This document shows positions 1 through 8,593 of a stretch of DNA of 38,244 nt, piece by piece. Both the position numbers and the translations under genes were made by a program. Source of the stretch: Terriglobales bacterium (GTDB taxonomy: Bacteria > Acidobacteriota > Terriglobia > Bryobacterales > Bryobacteraceae); NCBI GenBank assembly GCA_021372245.1, contig JAJFUV010000064.1, positions 1-38,244 on the forward strand. Direction: 5' to 3'. The stretch's first letter is position 1, and every line of letters starts with the position of its first letter. Below the pieces are notes generated by a model that searched no databases, was not told the origin of the DNA, and saw nothing but the letters and a program-made list of their open reading frames with translations.

Positions 1-801
1 CCGGTGGACCAGGACGTGCCCGTGCTCGCCATCCGCGACGCCTCCGGTGCGCTAAAGGCGGTGCTGTTCGGCTACTCCTGCCACACGACTACCCTTGCCG
101 GCTACCAGATCAGCGGTGACTGGGCGGGATATGCGCAAGCCGCTATCGAGGACAAGCACCCAGGGGCGGTGGCGCTGTTTCTGAACGGCTGCGGTGCGGA
201 TTCCAACCCGCTGCCACGCTACCACGGTACGGACCCGGATCTGGTTCCCTACTCGGTCATGCTTGCCGAATCTTACGGGCGCATTCTCGGCGCAGCCGTA
301 GACCTGGTGCTGCATGGCAAAATGCGCACGGTCAGCGGACCCATCCGGTGCGCCTACGGCGTGACCGAATTGCCGCTGCAGCAACCCCCGTCGCGCGAAG
401 TCCTGGGAACCGCCGCGAACGGCCAAGATGCGCTCAGGAGCCGCCACGCCAGGCATCTGCTGGCGCAGTTGAACCGTGACGGCAAGCTCCCCGTTAAGTG
501 GCCTTACCCGGTCCAGGTATGGCGGATAGGCTCCGCGTTGAATCTCGTGGCGCTTACCGGCGAACCGGTCGTCGATTACAGCTTTCGGTTCAAGCGCGAA
601 TACGGTTGGGAAGACACTTGGGTCTCCGGGTACAACACGGACCTGACCGCCTACATTCCCTCCCTGCGAGTCCTCAAAGAAGGCGGCTACGAAGGCACCG
701 AAGGTTTGTGGGAGTACGGCATTCCGGCGCCGTTCGGCTGGGCCGTGGAGGAAGTGATCGCCGACAAGGTAGCGGAACTGTTCGCGCGCTGCACGCACTA
801 G
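1..801 (+). CDS. neutral/alkaline ceramidase-like protein, C-terminal part (5' end outside window)
   Basis: The frame is open from the first base, so the true start lies upstream and only the last 266 or so residues are seen. Near the left end are a Cys-His-Thr segment (GYSCHTTT), then SGDWAGYAQ and FLNGCGADSNP. This order matches the neutral/alkaline non-lysosomal ceramidase family, in which a GDxxGY stretch and the following Gly/Asp/Asn-Pro motif belong to the catalytic zinc amidase domain. Family members hydrolyse N-acyl linkages and are usually secreted, but the signal peptide region is not visible here. In Acidobacteria many such genes are annotated only as hypothetical ceramidase domain proteins, so the substrate is unknown. 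The gene ends 31 bp before mrp on the same strand. Confidence 0.72.
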   Translation, partial: PVDQDVPVLAIRDASGALKAVLFGYSCHTTTLAGYQISGDWAGYAQAAIEDKHPGAVALFLNGCGADSNPLPRYHGTDPDLVPYSVMLAESYGRILGAAVDLVLHGKMRTVSGPIRCAYGVTELPLQQPPSREVLGTAANGQDALRSRHARHLLAQLNRDGKLPVKWPYPVQVWRIGSALNLVALTGEPVVDYSFRFKREYGWEDTWVSGYNTDLTAYIPSLRVLKEGGYEGTEGLWEYGIPAPFGWAVEEVIADKVAELFARCTH

Positions 802-832
802 GATCCCAGCTTCCCCCATGTAGAATGAAGGT

Positions 833-1663
833 ATGCCTTCCCAACAGCATGCCGAGTCTACCCTACCCATCCCGGGCGTCAATCACCTGATCGCGGTCGG
901 GAGCGGCAAAGGCGGGGTCGGCAAGACCACCGTCGCGGTAAACCTGGCGGTGGCGCTGGCCTCTCTCGGGCACAAAGTCGGCTTGCTGGACGCCGATGTG
1001 TATGGTCCCAACGTGCCGCTGATGATGGGGATCCGCGAGACTCCGGAAGCCGTCAATGAGCGCATTCAGCCCATCGTCCAATACGGCATCAAGTTGATGT
1101 CGATGGGCTTTCTGGCTCCTTCCGACAAGCCCCTGATCTGGCGCGGGCCCATGCTTCACAGCGTCATGCAGCAGTTTCTCCACGGAGTTGATTGGGGTCA
1201 GCTGGACTACCTGGTCATCGACCTGCCCCCGGGCACCGGCGACGTGCAACTGAGTGTCATTCAGACAGTCCCGCTGGCGGGCGCCATCGTGGTTACCACG
1301 CCCAGCGACGTGTCGCTCGAAGATGGTCGCAAGGCCGTGCAGATGTTCCGGCAAGTGCGCGTGCCGATCCTGGGCCTGGTCGAGAACATGAGCTACTTGA
1401 TCTGCCCCCACTGCAAGGAGCGCATCGACGTCTTCTCAACCGGGGGTGGCCGGAAGACCGCCCAGGAAATGGGTGAACACTTCCTCGCGGAACTCGCCCT
1501 GGATCCGGCAGTCCGTTCCGGCGGCGATTCCGGCAACCCGATTGCCCTTCGCGATTCCGGGGACCCTAGCGCCGCCGCCTATCACGCCATGGCGAAGGAA
1601 ACCGTCCGCCGCGTATTCGAGGTCACCGGCGCTTCGGGGCCGAAAATCGAGATCAGCGACTGA
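833..1663 (+). CDS. mrp: Mrp/ApbC (NBP35-type) Fe-S cluster carrier ATPase
   Basis: This 276-residue P-loop protein has the deviant Walker A of the Mrp/MinD group at residues 23-33 (GSGKGGVGKTT), a switch region LLDADVYGPN (51-60), the DLPPGTGD motif (130-137) and the CxxC pair C191-C194 (CPHC). In Mrp/Nbp35 dimers that pair bridges a 4Fe-4S cluster. The family delivers Fe-S clusters to apoproteins in the cytosol. It is shorter than E. coli Mrp because it starts almost directly at the P-loop and lacks the N-terminal MIP18/DUF59 domain. A GAAGGT purine run lies immediately before the ATG, unusually close for a Shine-Dalgarno. The neighbours to the right are mostly Fe-S or iron genes, which fits the role. 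Confidence 0.93.
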   Translation: MPSQQHAESTLPIPGVNHLIAVGSGKGGVGKTTVAVNLAVALASLGHKVGLLDADVYGPNVPLMMGIRETPEAVNERIQPIVQYGIKLMSMGFLAPSDKPLIWRGPMLHSVMQQFLHGVDWGQLDYLVIDLPPGTGDVQLSVIQTVPLAGAIVVTTPSDVSLEDGRKAVQMFRQVRVPILGLVENMSYLICPHCKERIDVFSTGGGRKTAQEMGEHFLAELALDPAVRSGGDSGNPIALRDSGDPSAAAYHAMAKETVRRVFEVTGASGPKIEISD

Positions 1664-1693
1664 AGGTCGTCTCCTGCCGCAGCGGTCCGCACG

Positions 1694-4600
1694 CTAGAAC
1701 TCGGCGCGGAGACCCATTGTGATGGCGCGCGGGCCGTCCTGGATGCCCGTTGGGCGTCCGAAGTTGGCGTTTCCGACGGTGCCGTTAATCCCGCCAAAGT
1801 CGGTCCGGTTGAAAATGTTGAAAGCGTCCGCGCGATAGGTGAGCTTCACGGATTCCCATATCGCGAAGGTCTTCACGATCGCGAGATTCTCATTTCGGAA
1901 CCACGGGTTGCGGAAACGCGAGTCGTACATGGCGGTACTTCCGAGTGTGTAGGCCGGAGCTGTGGCAAATGGAGAATTGGCTCCGTAGTTGAACCACCGC
2001 ACATTCGGGTTGTTGGGGTCCAGGTCCGTCGCCGAAACCCCGGTCCGGATCGTTTGGCCGGTGTAGTTTGCCTTTGTGACCGCTGAGAAGATGGTGGACC
2101 CGAGCGGGTTGCCAGGGGTCAGAATCTGGATCAAACCGCCACTACGGTACTGCCCGGTGCCGGAGATGGTCCACCCGCCGACGAGCAGGTTTGCGGCACG
2201 GCTCGCCGAACCCATGAGCCGCTTCCCCCTGCCGAAAGGCAGATCGTAGCTGTAAAGGACATTCACGAAGTGCGGAATGTCCATAAAGGCGAGCTGTTTC
2301 GCGTCCTTCAGGTTGTAGGCATCCTGTGCCTGTACCTGTGTGCCCTGGCTGAAAATCTGCCGGTACGTCATCAGGGCAAGGTTCTTGGACCAGACGTAAC
2401 TGGCCATGAAATTCAGCGCGCCGAACCGGCGTTCGACCTTGGTTTGCAGCGAATCGTACCAGGTCTTCCCGACTCCGGCGTTGGCGTCATACACGTTGCC
2501 GTACTGCGGGAACGGCCGCAGCGACTGCGCCAGGGTCGCGCCGGCCTTCCATCCGGCGGCAAAGCCAGGAAATGGCTCTTTGTAGCCTGCGGCGACCACC
2601 GCGGGGTCCAGGATGTTCTTGGTCAACAGCGAGCCCAGAGAAAGGTAGCTGGTCGGGAGCTGATTCAGTTGGACTCCTGAGTTGAGACCGTGGCCCCGAT
2701 TGCCCACATAGGCCGCTTCGAAGAGCCAGTTGTGGAGTTCGTGCTGGATCGTGAAGCTCCAGTTGTATATGCGGGGGGCCTTCCCGTAATTGGGTCCCAA
2801 CCGGGTGACGCCGTTGAAGTTGTCGAAGCTCGGATCGAGGAACGGCGGGTTCTTGAATCCTGCCGGTGGTTTGACTCCCCCTTGGTCCCAGTTGAACGCG
2901 GCGTTCACGCCGTCGGATAGCTGCGAGAAGTTGCCGTTGAAGCCATCCGTGCAGCCGCAGCCCCCGTTGCCGAGAGTCTGGTAGTAAATGCCGTAGCCGC
3001 CACGCAGGACCGTCTTGTCGGTCAACCGGTACGCGAATCCGGCTCGGGGGCCGAGATCCGAATAATCGGTGGGATAGGGCCGCTTGTCGCCGGTGCGCCC
3101 CGCGCCGGAACCCAGGAAAATCAACGCGCCCGGCAGGCCTGCAGCGCCCGGATTCGGTTTGCTGAGGTCAACGGTAGCGTAGTTTCCGTTCACGTCGTGC
3201 CACCCGATCGGCACTTCATACCGCACGCCATAGTCCAGCGTGAGGCGCGGGTGTATCCTCCATGTGTCCTGCCAGAATCCCGCGTGGTAGCCGTAGCGGA
3301 TCTGCCCTCCGGTGACCGGAAGCGCCGTGGAATAACCGTACGACGCCGTGCCGAGCAGGAAACTCGCAAAAGAGTGGCCGGTCGTGGTGAGGGCAGTGGG
3401 CAGTGCCGTCTGTGCGCGGTCGTAGTAGTAAAAACCGTTGGTCCCGGCCCAATCGTCTCCGCTCGTGCGCAGACGGCGGACATCCCACCCCATCTTGAAT
3501 TCGTGCTTACCGCGGGTCCAGGTCAACTCCTGGCTGACATGCGTTGTCCAATTCCACTGACCGCCATTGGCCACTTTGCCCTGGCTCATTCCCCAGGTCG
3601 TATTGCCGGCCGAAAGAGGCTGCGCCCCGCCCAGTGAGACTGCGGGTAGACCGGGAGACGGAAAATCGGTCGCAAATCCGATCACGGGCGTGGCGTCCGC
3701 CTTATCGCTCAAAGGCAGACCGATCTTCGAGGCGAATCCCTTCTGGAGCGGATTATCCCACCTCTGCTGTTGCCGGGTGAATCCCCAGGTCGTGTGCAGC
3801 AGGAGAGTGGGCTTGATCACGTAGTCGTGATTGACACGGTAGTTGTCCGGCTGCTGGTAAGTGTCCAGGCCGTTGCTAAGCGGGCCGGGCCAGTACTGAT
3901 CGGTGCTGGTCAGCTGTTTTTCGTGTGAAAGCCAGAACGCCAGCCGGTTGTTGGGGGTGATGGAATGATCCAGTTTGATCGACCAGATGTAATCGTTCAC
4001 GTTGTTCCTGGAGATGTACTGGTAGTTGCCGGTGACCGAAGCCGTCTGTGGATCGGGAATGAACGGCAGGATGTTCTTGCTGATGTTGCTCCACCGATTT
4101 TGCGGGATGAGGTTGCCCCCGAATGGCAGGCGCGTGTTGCCGCTGGTGGTCGCAGGGTCGTAGATGGTGGCAACTTGAGTGAAATTCCCCTGTTTCATCA
4201 AGGTGGTAGGCAGAGTTTCGCCGGAGTTGATCGAGATCGATGCGGGCTGGATTATCTTGGCATACGTGAAGTAGAAGAAGCTCTTGTTCCGCCCATCGTA
4301 AATCTTGGGAAGCCAGACCGGACCTCCGGCTGCGCCACCCTCTTCATTGAAGCGCTCCTTGGGCCGGAAACCGGGAGCGTTGTTGGGATTCTGATTGACG
4401 CTCCAGCCGGCCGCATCTAGCACGTCGCGCTTGATGTTCAGGAAGGCGGAGGCATGGATGGCATTGGTCCCGGACTTTGTCACGAAGGTCTCCAGGCCTC
4501 CGCCCAGCCGTCCGTACTCCGCGTTAAAGCTGGACGTGATCAGCTTAAACTCTGAGTAAGCCTCGAACCCGGGGAAGTTGAACGACACGCCGCCTGATTC

Positions 4601-5182
4601 CGGAATGGTCAGGCTGGCGCCGTCTATCAAGATTTCCTTGGCTCGCCCATTGGAACCGTTGATGCTGAGCTCGCCCCAACTGTTCACTCCAGGCATGTAG
4701 CCGACGAAAGCTTCGGCATTGCGCAGGGTGCCGTTCCAGAGCGGCAAGCTGTTCATCAGTTGCGGGCTCAGGTTCTGGCCGCGGATGGCGCTGGTCGTCT
4801 CCAGCAAAGGCACTTCGGCCTTCACTTCGACACTTTCCGATACGTCGCCGACGTCCAGCCTAACGTCCAGAGTCTGTCGTAGCCCGACTCGAATCTCAAC
4901 GCCTGTCTGCACATCCTTCTTGAACCCGGGCTGAGTCACCGAGAGCGTGTATGGACCGACAGGCAAAGTCGGGAACACGTACAAGCCGGCACCGGTTGTG
5001 ACCGTGTTGAAATCACGTTTGGTCGGCTCGTGCGTGGCAACCACCTTCGCGTTCGGAATGACGGCTCCGTTCGGATCGGTGACCGTACCGGATAACGATC
5101 CTGAAGTTGCTTGCGCGAATGCCCCTGTCGAGGCAAGGCACACAAGACCCAGGACCAAGCAGCACACTTTGCTTAGTTTCAT
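1694..5182 (-). CDS. Oar-like TonB-dependent receptor with carboxypeptidase-regulatory-like N-terminal domain
   Basis: The product has 1,162 residues. It starts with a signal peptide (about 1-24), followed by a carboxypeptidase-regulatory-like beta-sandwich at about 25-110 (GSLSGTVTDPNGAVIPNAKV). Next come a plug region at about 130-240 and a long beta-barrel that ends in an aromatic residue (GLRAEF), as expected for an outer-membrane protein inserted by BamA. This architecture is typical of the very large Oar/TonB-dependent receptor families of Acidobacteria, which take up oligosaccharides or other large ligands. Nothing in the sequence identifies the ligand. A GAGGAAC purine stretch precedes the ATG and a promoter-like pair lies about 68 bp upstream. 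The gene is convergent with mrp, with 30 bp between stops. No SusD-like partner or TonB gene is next to it. Confidence 0.93.
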   Translation of the reverse strand: MKLSKVCCLVLGLVCLASTGAFAQATSGSLSGTVTDPNGAVIPNAKVVATHEPTKRDFNTVTTGAGLYVFPTLPVGPYTLSVTQPGFKKDVQTGVEIRVGLRQTLDVRLDVGDVSESVEVKAEVPLLETTSAIRGQNLSPQLMNSLPLWNGTLRNAEAFVGYMPGVNSWGELSINGSNGRAKEILIDGASLTIPESGGVSFNFPGFEAYSEFKLITSSFNAEYGRLGGGLETFVTKSGTNAIHASAFLNIKRDVLDAAGWSVNQNPNNAPGFRPKERFNEEGGAAGGPVWLPKIYDGRNKSFFYFTYAKIIQPASISINSGETLPTTLMKQGNFTQVATIYDPATTSGNTRLPFGGNLIPQNRWSNISKNILPFIPDPQTASVTGNYQYISRNNVNDYIWSIKLDHSITPNNRLAFWLSHEKQLTSTDQYWPGPLSNGLDTYQQPDNYRVNHDYVIKPTLLLHTTWGFTRQQQRWDNPLQKGFASKIGLPLSDKADATPVIGFATDFPSPGLPAVSLGGAQPLSAGNTTWGMSQGKVANGGQWNWTTHVSQELTWTRGKHEFKMGWDVRRLRTSGDDWAGTNGFYYYDRAQTALPTALTTTGHSFASFLLGTASYGYSTALPVTGGQIRYGYHAGFWQDTWRIHPRLTLDYGVRYEVPIGWHDVNGNYATVDLSKPNPGAAGLPGALIFLGSGAGRTGDKRPYPTDYSDLGPRAGFAYRLTDKTVLRGGYGIYYQTLGNGGCGCTDGFNGNFSQLSDGVNAAFNWDQGGVKPPAGFKNPPFLDPSFDNFNGVTRLGPNYGKAPRIYNWSFTIQHELHNWLFEAAYVGNRGHGLNSGVQLNQLPTSYLSLGSLLTKNILDPAVVAAGYKEPFPGFAAGWKAGATLAQSLRPFPQYGNVYDANAGVGKTWYDSLQTKVERRFGALNFMASYVWSKNLALMTYRQIFSQGTQVQAQDAYNLKDAKQLAFMDIPHFVNVLYSYDLPFGRGKRLMGSASRAANLLVGGWTISGTGQYRSGGLIQILTPGNPLGSTIFSAVTKANYTGQTIRTGVSATDLDPNNPNVRWFNYGANSPFATAPAYTLGSTAMYDSRFRNPWFRNENLAIVKTFAIWESVKLTYRADAFNIFNRTDFGGINGTVGNANFGRPTGIQDGPRAITMGLRAEF

Positions 5183-5249
5183 CTTGTTCCTCTTTCCTCG
5201 GACTTCTGGCTAGGCGGGCTTTTGCCCCTCTTCACTCCCAGATGCCAAC

Positions 5250-5278
5250 AGAATACACCTTCTTGACAAAAGTGTGAA
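5250..5278 (-). promoter_or_regulatory. sigma70-like promoter for the TonB-dependent receptor
   Basis: Read on the minus strand, TTCACA (complement of 5273-5278) is separated by 17 bp from TATTCT (complement of 5250-5255). The start codon is 67 bp further on. Spacing is ideal and the two hexamers match 4/6 and 5/6 of consensus. This is pattern recognition only. Confidence 0.45.
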
Positions 5279-5461
5279 GATTGAACTTGTTAAATTACCA
5301 TTGCCGCCACCTGCGCTCGATCAAAATCTCCCTTCCGTGTGACCCGGGTCGCTCCAAAGGAGCTTTCTGCGATCAGTTGGGTCAGTTTGTGCAAATATTT
5401 CGTTAAGGGTGTAACCGATTCACTTCGCCATGCGCTTATATAGTCAAATCCCCGTTACGAC

Positions 5462-5512
5462 AGCGGGCGCACTCACCTAATCACCCAAAGCCGCGCCCGC
5501 TTCTCTCTTTTT
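5462..5512 (+). terminator. terminator-like or attenuator hairpin upstream of the radical SAM gene
   Basis: AGCGGGCGC (5462-5470) and GCGCCCGCT (5493-5501) form a perfect 9-bp GC-rich stem with a 22-nt loop, followed by a T-rich tract (TCTCTCTTTTT) at 5502-5512. No gene ends just upstream on this strand. The structure would therefore terminate a leader transcript, for example one started at the TTATATA box at 5436-5442, only about 20 bp before the next coding region. The long loop lowers confidence for a classical intrinsic terminator. Confidence 0.4.
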
Positions 5513-5535
5513 GGTAGACTGGCTTCGGCGCCTTG

Positions 5536-6573
5536 ATGCAGTTGCCTTCCTACATCGCTTTGCACGAATCCGGCGAACTGGCGCGTCGCGCCGGCCTCCT
5601 GGAACAACGCCTGACCTCATGCGACATTTGTCCCTGGATGTGCCAGGTGAATCGTCTGGCCGGCGAGCGTAAGGTTTGCGCCGCGGGAAGCCTGCCCATC
5701 GTTTCCTCCTGGGCCCCGCACTTCGGAGAAGAACCCGCGCTGAGCGGATCCCATCTGCGCCGGGGCCAGGCGCGCGGCACGGGAAACATCTTCTTTGGGC
5801 ACTGCAACTTACGCTGTGTGTACTGCCAGAACCACGAGATCAGCCAGGACTTTGCTGCTCCGGTGGAAGCCCAGGAAATCTCCTGCGAGCGGCTGGCAGA
5901 GATCATGCTCGAACTCGAGGAGCGTGGGTGCCACAATCTGGGTCTGGTGTCTCCGACGCACTTCGTTCCCCAGATCCTGAAGGCCCTGGAGATTGCCTGC
6001 GGCCACGGTTTGCGCCTGCCGGTGGTCTACAACACCAACAGCTACGACAACGTGGACGTCGTCCGGACCCTGGACGGGGTGGTGGACATCTACCTGCCGG
6101 ACCTGAAGTACTCCGACGACCAGACGGCGCGCGAGTATTCGAAAGCGCCAGGTTACGTGGAGCGATCCCGCGCCGCCGTGGCCGAGATGTTCCGGCAGGT
6201 GGGCGACACCCTGGTGATGGACGAGCGCGGCCTTATCCGGCGCGGCCTGGTGATCCGGCTTCTGGTGCTGCCGAACGATCTCGCCGGATTGCGCGGCACG
6301 CTCGAGTGGATCCGGGAGGCGCTGTCGCCCCGTGTCACCTTGAGCGTCATGTCGCAGTATGATCCGGATCACAAGGTGAATGAGGAGTCCTACCCGCTGC
6401 TGGCGCGGCGTCTGCGCCCGCGTGAATACGAACGCGTGATCGAGTGGCTGGAAGAACTCGGTTTTGAAAACGGGTGGCTGCAGCCGATCGAGGAAGGCGC
6501 CGCGAGCTACTACCGGCCGGACTTCCGCGACCGGGAGGAACCCTTCCGGGACGCTGCGGATTTTAAGCTCTGA
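5536..6573 (+). CDS. radical SAM protein of the COG1313/PflX type (PflA-like activase family)
   Basis: About 345 residues. The radical SAM cluster motif is CNLRCVYC (C91, C95, C98, numbering from the TTG at 5533), preceded by the aromatic lead FFGH. An N-terminal cysteine cluster (CDICPWMC, C30/C33/C37, plus C49) could bind a second Fe-S cluster or zinc, as is usual for COG1313 proteins, which resemble pyruvate formate-lyase activating enzyme. The substrate is not known for this family. A TTG at 5533 and an ATG at 5536 are adjacent; I chose the ATG, and no clear Shine-Dalgarno decides it. The 3' end overlaps the convergent AmrS-type gene by 11 bp. No glycyl radical enzyme is encoded in the window. 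Confidence 0.85.
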   Translation: MQLPSYIALHESGELARRAGLLEQRLTSCDICPWMCQVNRLAGERKVCAAGSLPIVSSWAPHFGEEPALSGSHLRRGQARGTGNIFFGHCNLRCVYCQNHEISQDFAAPVEAQEISCERLAEIMLELEERGCHNLGLVSPTHFVPQILKALEIACGHGLRLPVVYNTNSYDNVDVVRTLDGVVDIYLPDLKYSDDQTAREYSKAPGYVERSRAAVAEMFRQVGDTLVMDERGLIRRGLVIRLLVLPNDLAGLRGTLEWIREALSPRVTLSVMSQYDPDHKVNEESYPLLARRLRPREYERVIEWLEELGFENGWLQPIEEGAASYYRPDFRDREEPFRDAADFKL

Positions 6574-7630
6574 ACTGGGGCGCTTTCCAACGCCCGGCGA
6601 TGCTCGCCTGACACCCCGGGCAGCGCCCCTCGTCCGTAATAAGGTTTTGCAGGATGTGGTAACCGCGGCGTCGCACCAGTCGCTTGCCGCAGTTCGGGCA
6701 GCGGGTGTTCTCGTTCTCGCCCACCATCCCCGGTGCGTTGCCGGCATACACGTAATGCAGCCCGGCGGCGCGTCCGATGTCCACCGCCCGCTCCAAGGTC
6801 TGGACCGGCGTGTCGCCAGGTTGTGTCATCCGGTAGTCCCCGTGAAACGCCGTGACGTGCCATGGGATGTCGGGTGAAACACTGCGCAAGAAGGCCGCAA
6901 TCTGGCCGAGTTCGGAACTGGAGTCGTTGAACCCCGGCACCACCAGGGTAACCACTTCGAGCCAGAAACCCATGTCGTGGATGCGCTGGATGCTGTCGAG
7001 AATCGGCGCCAGACGTCCACCCAGCTTGCGATATTGCTCGTCGGAGAAACTCTTTAGATCCACCTTATACAGATCCAGGTGGGGCCGCAGATACTTGAGC
7101 ACTTCTTTCGTGGCGTTGCCGTTGCTCACGAATCCGGTGGCCATGCCCACTTCGCGCGCCGCCTGAAAGACGGCGACGGCCCATTCCACCGTGATCAGCG
7201 GCTCGTTGTAGGTGCTGACTATGAACTTGGCGCCATCCTCCAGCGCCTGGCCGACCAAGCCCTCCGGCGTGGCGCGAAAGGCGCCCGCAACAGCGTCCGG
7301 ATCGCGCAGGGCCTGCGACGTAATCCAGTTCTGGCAATAGGAGCAGTGCAGGTCGCAGCCCAGCATGCCGAAACTGAAAGCCGACGACCCCGGCGCAACG
7401 TGGTAAAAAGGCTTCTTCTCGATCGGATCGCATTGCGCGCCGCTGACATACCCCCAGGGGACCATCAGACGGCCTTCCTGGTTCCGCCTTACCTTGCAGA
7501 CGCCGGCCTGACCCTCGAAAATCGGGCACTCATGCCCGCAGGCGTGACAGCGGACCCTCCGTTCATCGATTTTCTCCCACAGATCCCCCACCCGCGTATA
7601 ACGGGCGAGAACGTTCTCGAGTGTTGTCAT
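6563..7630 (-). CDS. amrS: AmmeMemoRadiSam-system radical SAM protein (AmrS-type)
   Basis: 355 residues. The N-terminal half has a Cys cluster (RCHACGHEC with C28, C31, C35, then C45) and the radical SAM motif CDLHCSYC (C92, C96, C99) after FSFGMLG. The C-terminal tail holds a rubredoxin-like pair of CxxC motifs (CPNC and CPGC). This order is that of AmrS, the radical SAM member of the AmmeMemoRadiSam group, which usually accompanies AMMECR1- and MEMO1-like proteins. Those partners are not in this window and the reaction is unknown. The gene lies 45 bp downstream of the Rrf2 regulator on the same strand, so co-transcription is likely. Confidence 0.88.
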   Translation of the reverse strand: MTTLENVLARYTRVGDLWEKIDERRVRCHACGHECPIFEGQAGVCKVRRNQEGRLMVPWGYVSGAQCDPIEKKPFYHVAPGSSAFSFGMLGCDLHCSYCQNWITSQALRDPDAVAGAFRATPEGLVGQALEDGAKFIVSTYNEPLITVEWAVAVFQAAREVGMATGFVSNGNATKEVLKYLRPHLDLYKVDLKSFSDEQYRKLGGRLAPILDSIQRIHDMGFWLEVVTLVVPGFNDSSSELGQIAAFLRSVSPDIPWHVTAFHGDYRMTQPGDTPVQTLERAVDIGRAAGLHYVYAGNAPGMVGENENTRCPNCGKRLVRRRGYHILQNLITDEGRCPGCQASIAGRWKAPQFRA

Positions 7631-7675
7631 GACGCCTCTCGGTCCGTCCCTGCGCCGCCGCGCCGTCCGCTTCCT

Positions 7676-8179
7676 TCAACGGTCGGAAACCGTGCTGGTC
7701 ACGATATTGCGGTCCCCGTGGCTGCCGCCCGATTCAAAGCCGGAAATCCACTCCGCCACTTCCTCCTCCTCACGGAGCAGATCCCGCAAGCTGGTCCGGG
7801 CCAGTACATCGTTTACACGGCGCTGGAGGCTTATCCAAACGGGGCGCATGGAGCAATCGCGGCGATGGGCGCACGCGCGCTCCACTCCCGTGTGCTGCTC
7901 GCAGAACCGTGAACCGAACAGCGGCTCGCCTAGGACCTCAAGCACCTGATCGAGGGTGATATTCTCCGGAGGCCTCGCCAACACATAGCCGCCCTCCTGA
8001 CCCCTCACGCTGGACACCAGTCCACCCAAGCGCAAAACCCGCATCAGTTTCGCAACATTCGGGGCCGACAGCCCTTCCGCACGACTGATTTCCGGAATAC
8101 TCAGGCTTCCCTCTACTCCGTTACGCGCCATCTGCATGAGGCAGCGCAGCCCGTACTCCTCCTGGGCACTCACCTTCAT
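7676..8179 (-). CDS. Rrf2-family (IscR-like) transcriptional regulator
   Basis: 167 residues from the ATG at 8179; an upstream in-frame start would add 16 residues that do not fit the family. MKVSAQEEYGLRCL is the classic Rrf2 start, followed by a winged helix-turn-helix (about 25-68). A cysteine set C93-x9-C103-x5-C109 sits where IscR/NsrR-type proteins bind a 2Fe-2S or 4Fe-4S cluster. It is therefore likely to sense Fe-S status, redox or NO, but the exact effector cannot be read. A TACAAT box ends only 6 bp before the ATG, so the transcript may be leaderless. The ferredoxin gene lies upstream and amrS downstream on the same strand. Confidence 0.9.
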   Translation of the reverse strand: MKVSAQEEYGLRCLMQMARNGVEGSLSIPEISRAEGLSAPNVAKLMRVLRLGGLVSSVRGQEGGYVLARPPENITLDQVLEVLGEPLFGSRFCEQHTGVERACAHRRDCSMRPVWISLQRRVNDVLARTSLRDLLREEEEVAEWISGFESGGSHGDRNIVTSTVSDR

Positions 8180-8185
8180 GGTCCT

Positions 8186-8214
8186 ATTGTAGGTCCCTGT
8201 TCCTCTCGCGCAAA
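8186..8214 (-). promoter_or_regulatory. candidate promoter for the Rrf2 regulator (possible leaderless mRNA)
   Basis: On the minus strand TTTGCG (complement of 8209-8214) is separated by 17 bp from TACAAT (complement of 8186-8191). The -10 box ends 6 bp before the ATG, placing the expected transcription start at or next to the start codon. Confidence 0.33.
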
Positions 8215-8282
8215 GCAAAAAACGCATTAATCGCGAGTTTAGTCTCCGATTTCCGAAAGGCCTCGCGGAAGCATCTGTAACG

Positions 8283-8543
8283 TTACCGCCCGAAATGGGC
8301 GGCGTTGATTTGCGCGTATTCCCGCCATTTCTCCGGCAAGTCGTCCAACGCGAAAATCGCGGAAACCGGACAAACGGGAACGCATGCTCCGCAGTCGATG
8401 CATTCTACCGGATCGATATAGAGCATCGTCGATTCGCCGAAGTCCGCCTCATCCTTGCGCGGATGGATGCAATCCACTGGACACGCATCCACGCAGGCCG
8501 TGTCCTTGGTGCCGATGCACGGCTCTGCGATCACATAAGCCAT
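8283..8543 (-). CDS. 7Fe-type (3Fe-4S/4Fe-4S) ferredoxin
   Basis: 86 residues. The first cysteine group is C9-x7-C17-x3-C21-x3-C25 and the second is C48-x2-C51-x2-C54-x3-C58-Pro. Position 12 (Thr) is where a typical 8Fe ferredoxin has the second Cys. That gap is the mark of the Azotobacter FdI-like group with one 3Fe-4S and one 4Fe-4S cluster. It is a soluble low-potential electron carrier and could serve the nearby radical SAM enzymes, although no direct evidence links them. A strong AGGGAGGGG Shine-Dalgarno precedes the ATG. Confidence 0.92.
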   Translation of the reverse strand: MAYVIAEPCIGTKDTACVDACPVDCIHPRKDEADFGESTMLYIDPVECIDCGACVPVCPVSAIFALDDLPEKWREYAQINAAHFGR

Positions 8544-8563
8544 GGAAACCCCTCCCTGGCTTG

Positions 8564-8593
8564 AGGGTAGCGGAATCAGTACGCTTTCGTCAA
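8564..8593 (-). promoter_or_regulatory. candidate promoter for the ferredoxin gene
   Basis: On the minus strand TTGACG (complement of 8588-8593) and TACCCT (complement of 8564-8569) are 18 bp apart. They lie about 21 bp before the ATG, with a strong Shine-Dalgarno in between. Confidence 0.38.

Larger units (their letters stand above)
5183..5532. other. 350-bp divergent intergenic region between receptor and radical SAM gene
   Basis: No credible coding frame was seen here. The left part carries the proposed minus-strand promoter for the receptor. A small perfect hairpin lies at 5351-5363 (GCTCC-AAA-GGAGC). A TTATATA box on the plus strand at 5436-5442 is followed at 5462-5512 by a 9-bp stem and a T-rich tract. 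The two right-hand elements together could form an attenuator or a short untranslated RNA ahead of the radical SAM gene. Confidence 0.5.

Noticed and set aside
52..882. Long antisense open frame opposite the ceramidase-like gene (276 codons)
   Set aside because: High-GC codon bias leaves antisense frames open; the translation has no domain pattern and the sense strand encodes a clear family.
5263..5296. TTGACA on the plus strand as a promoter for the radical SAM gene
   Set aside because: No acceptable -10 hexamer at 16-19 bp; the same bases fit a minus-strand promoter better.
8277..8286. GTAACGTTAC palindrome at the ferredoxin stop codon
   Set aside because: Ten bases only, overlapping coding sequence, with no second copy noticed.
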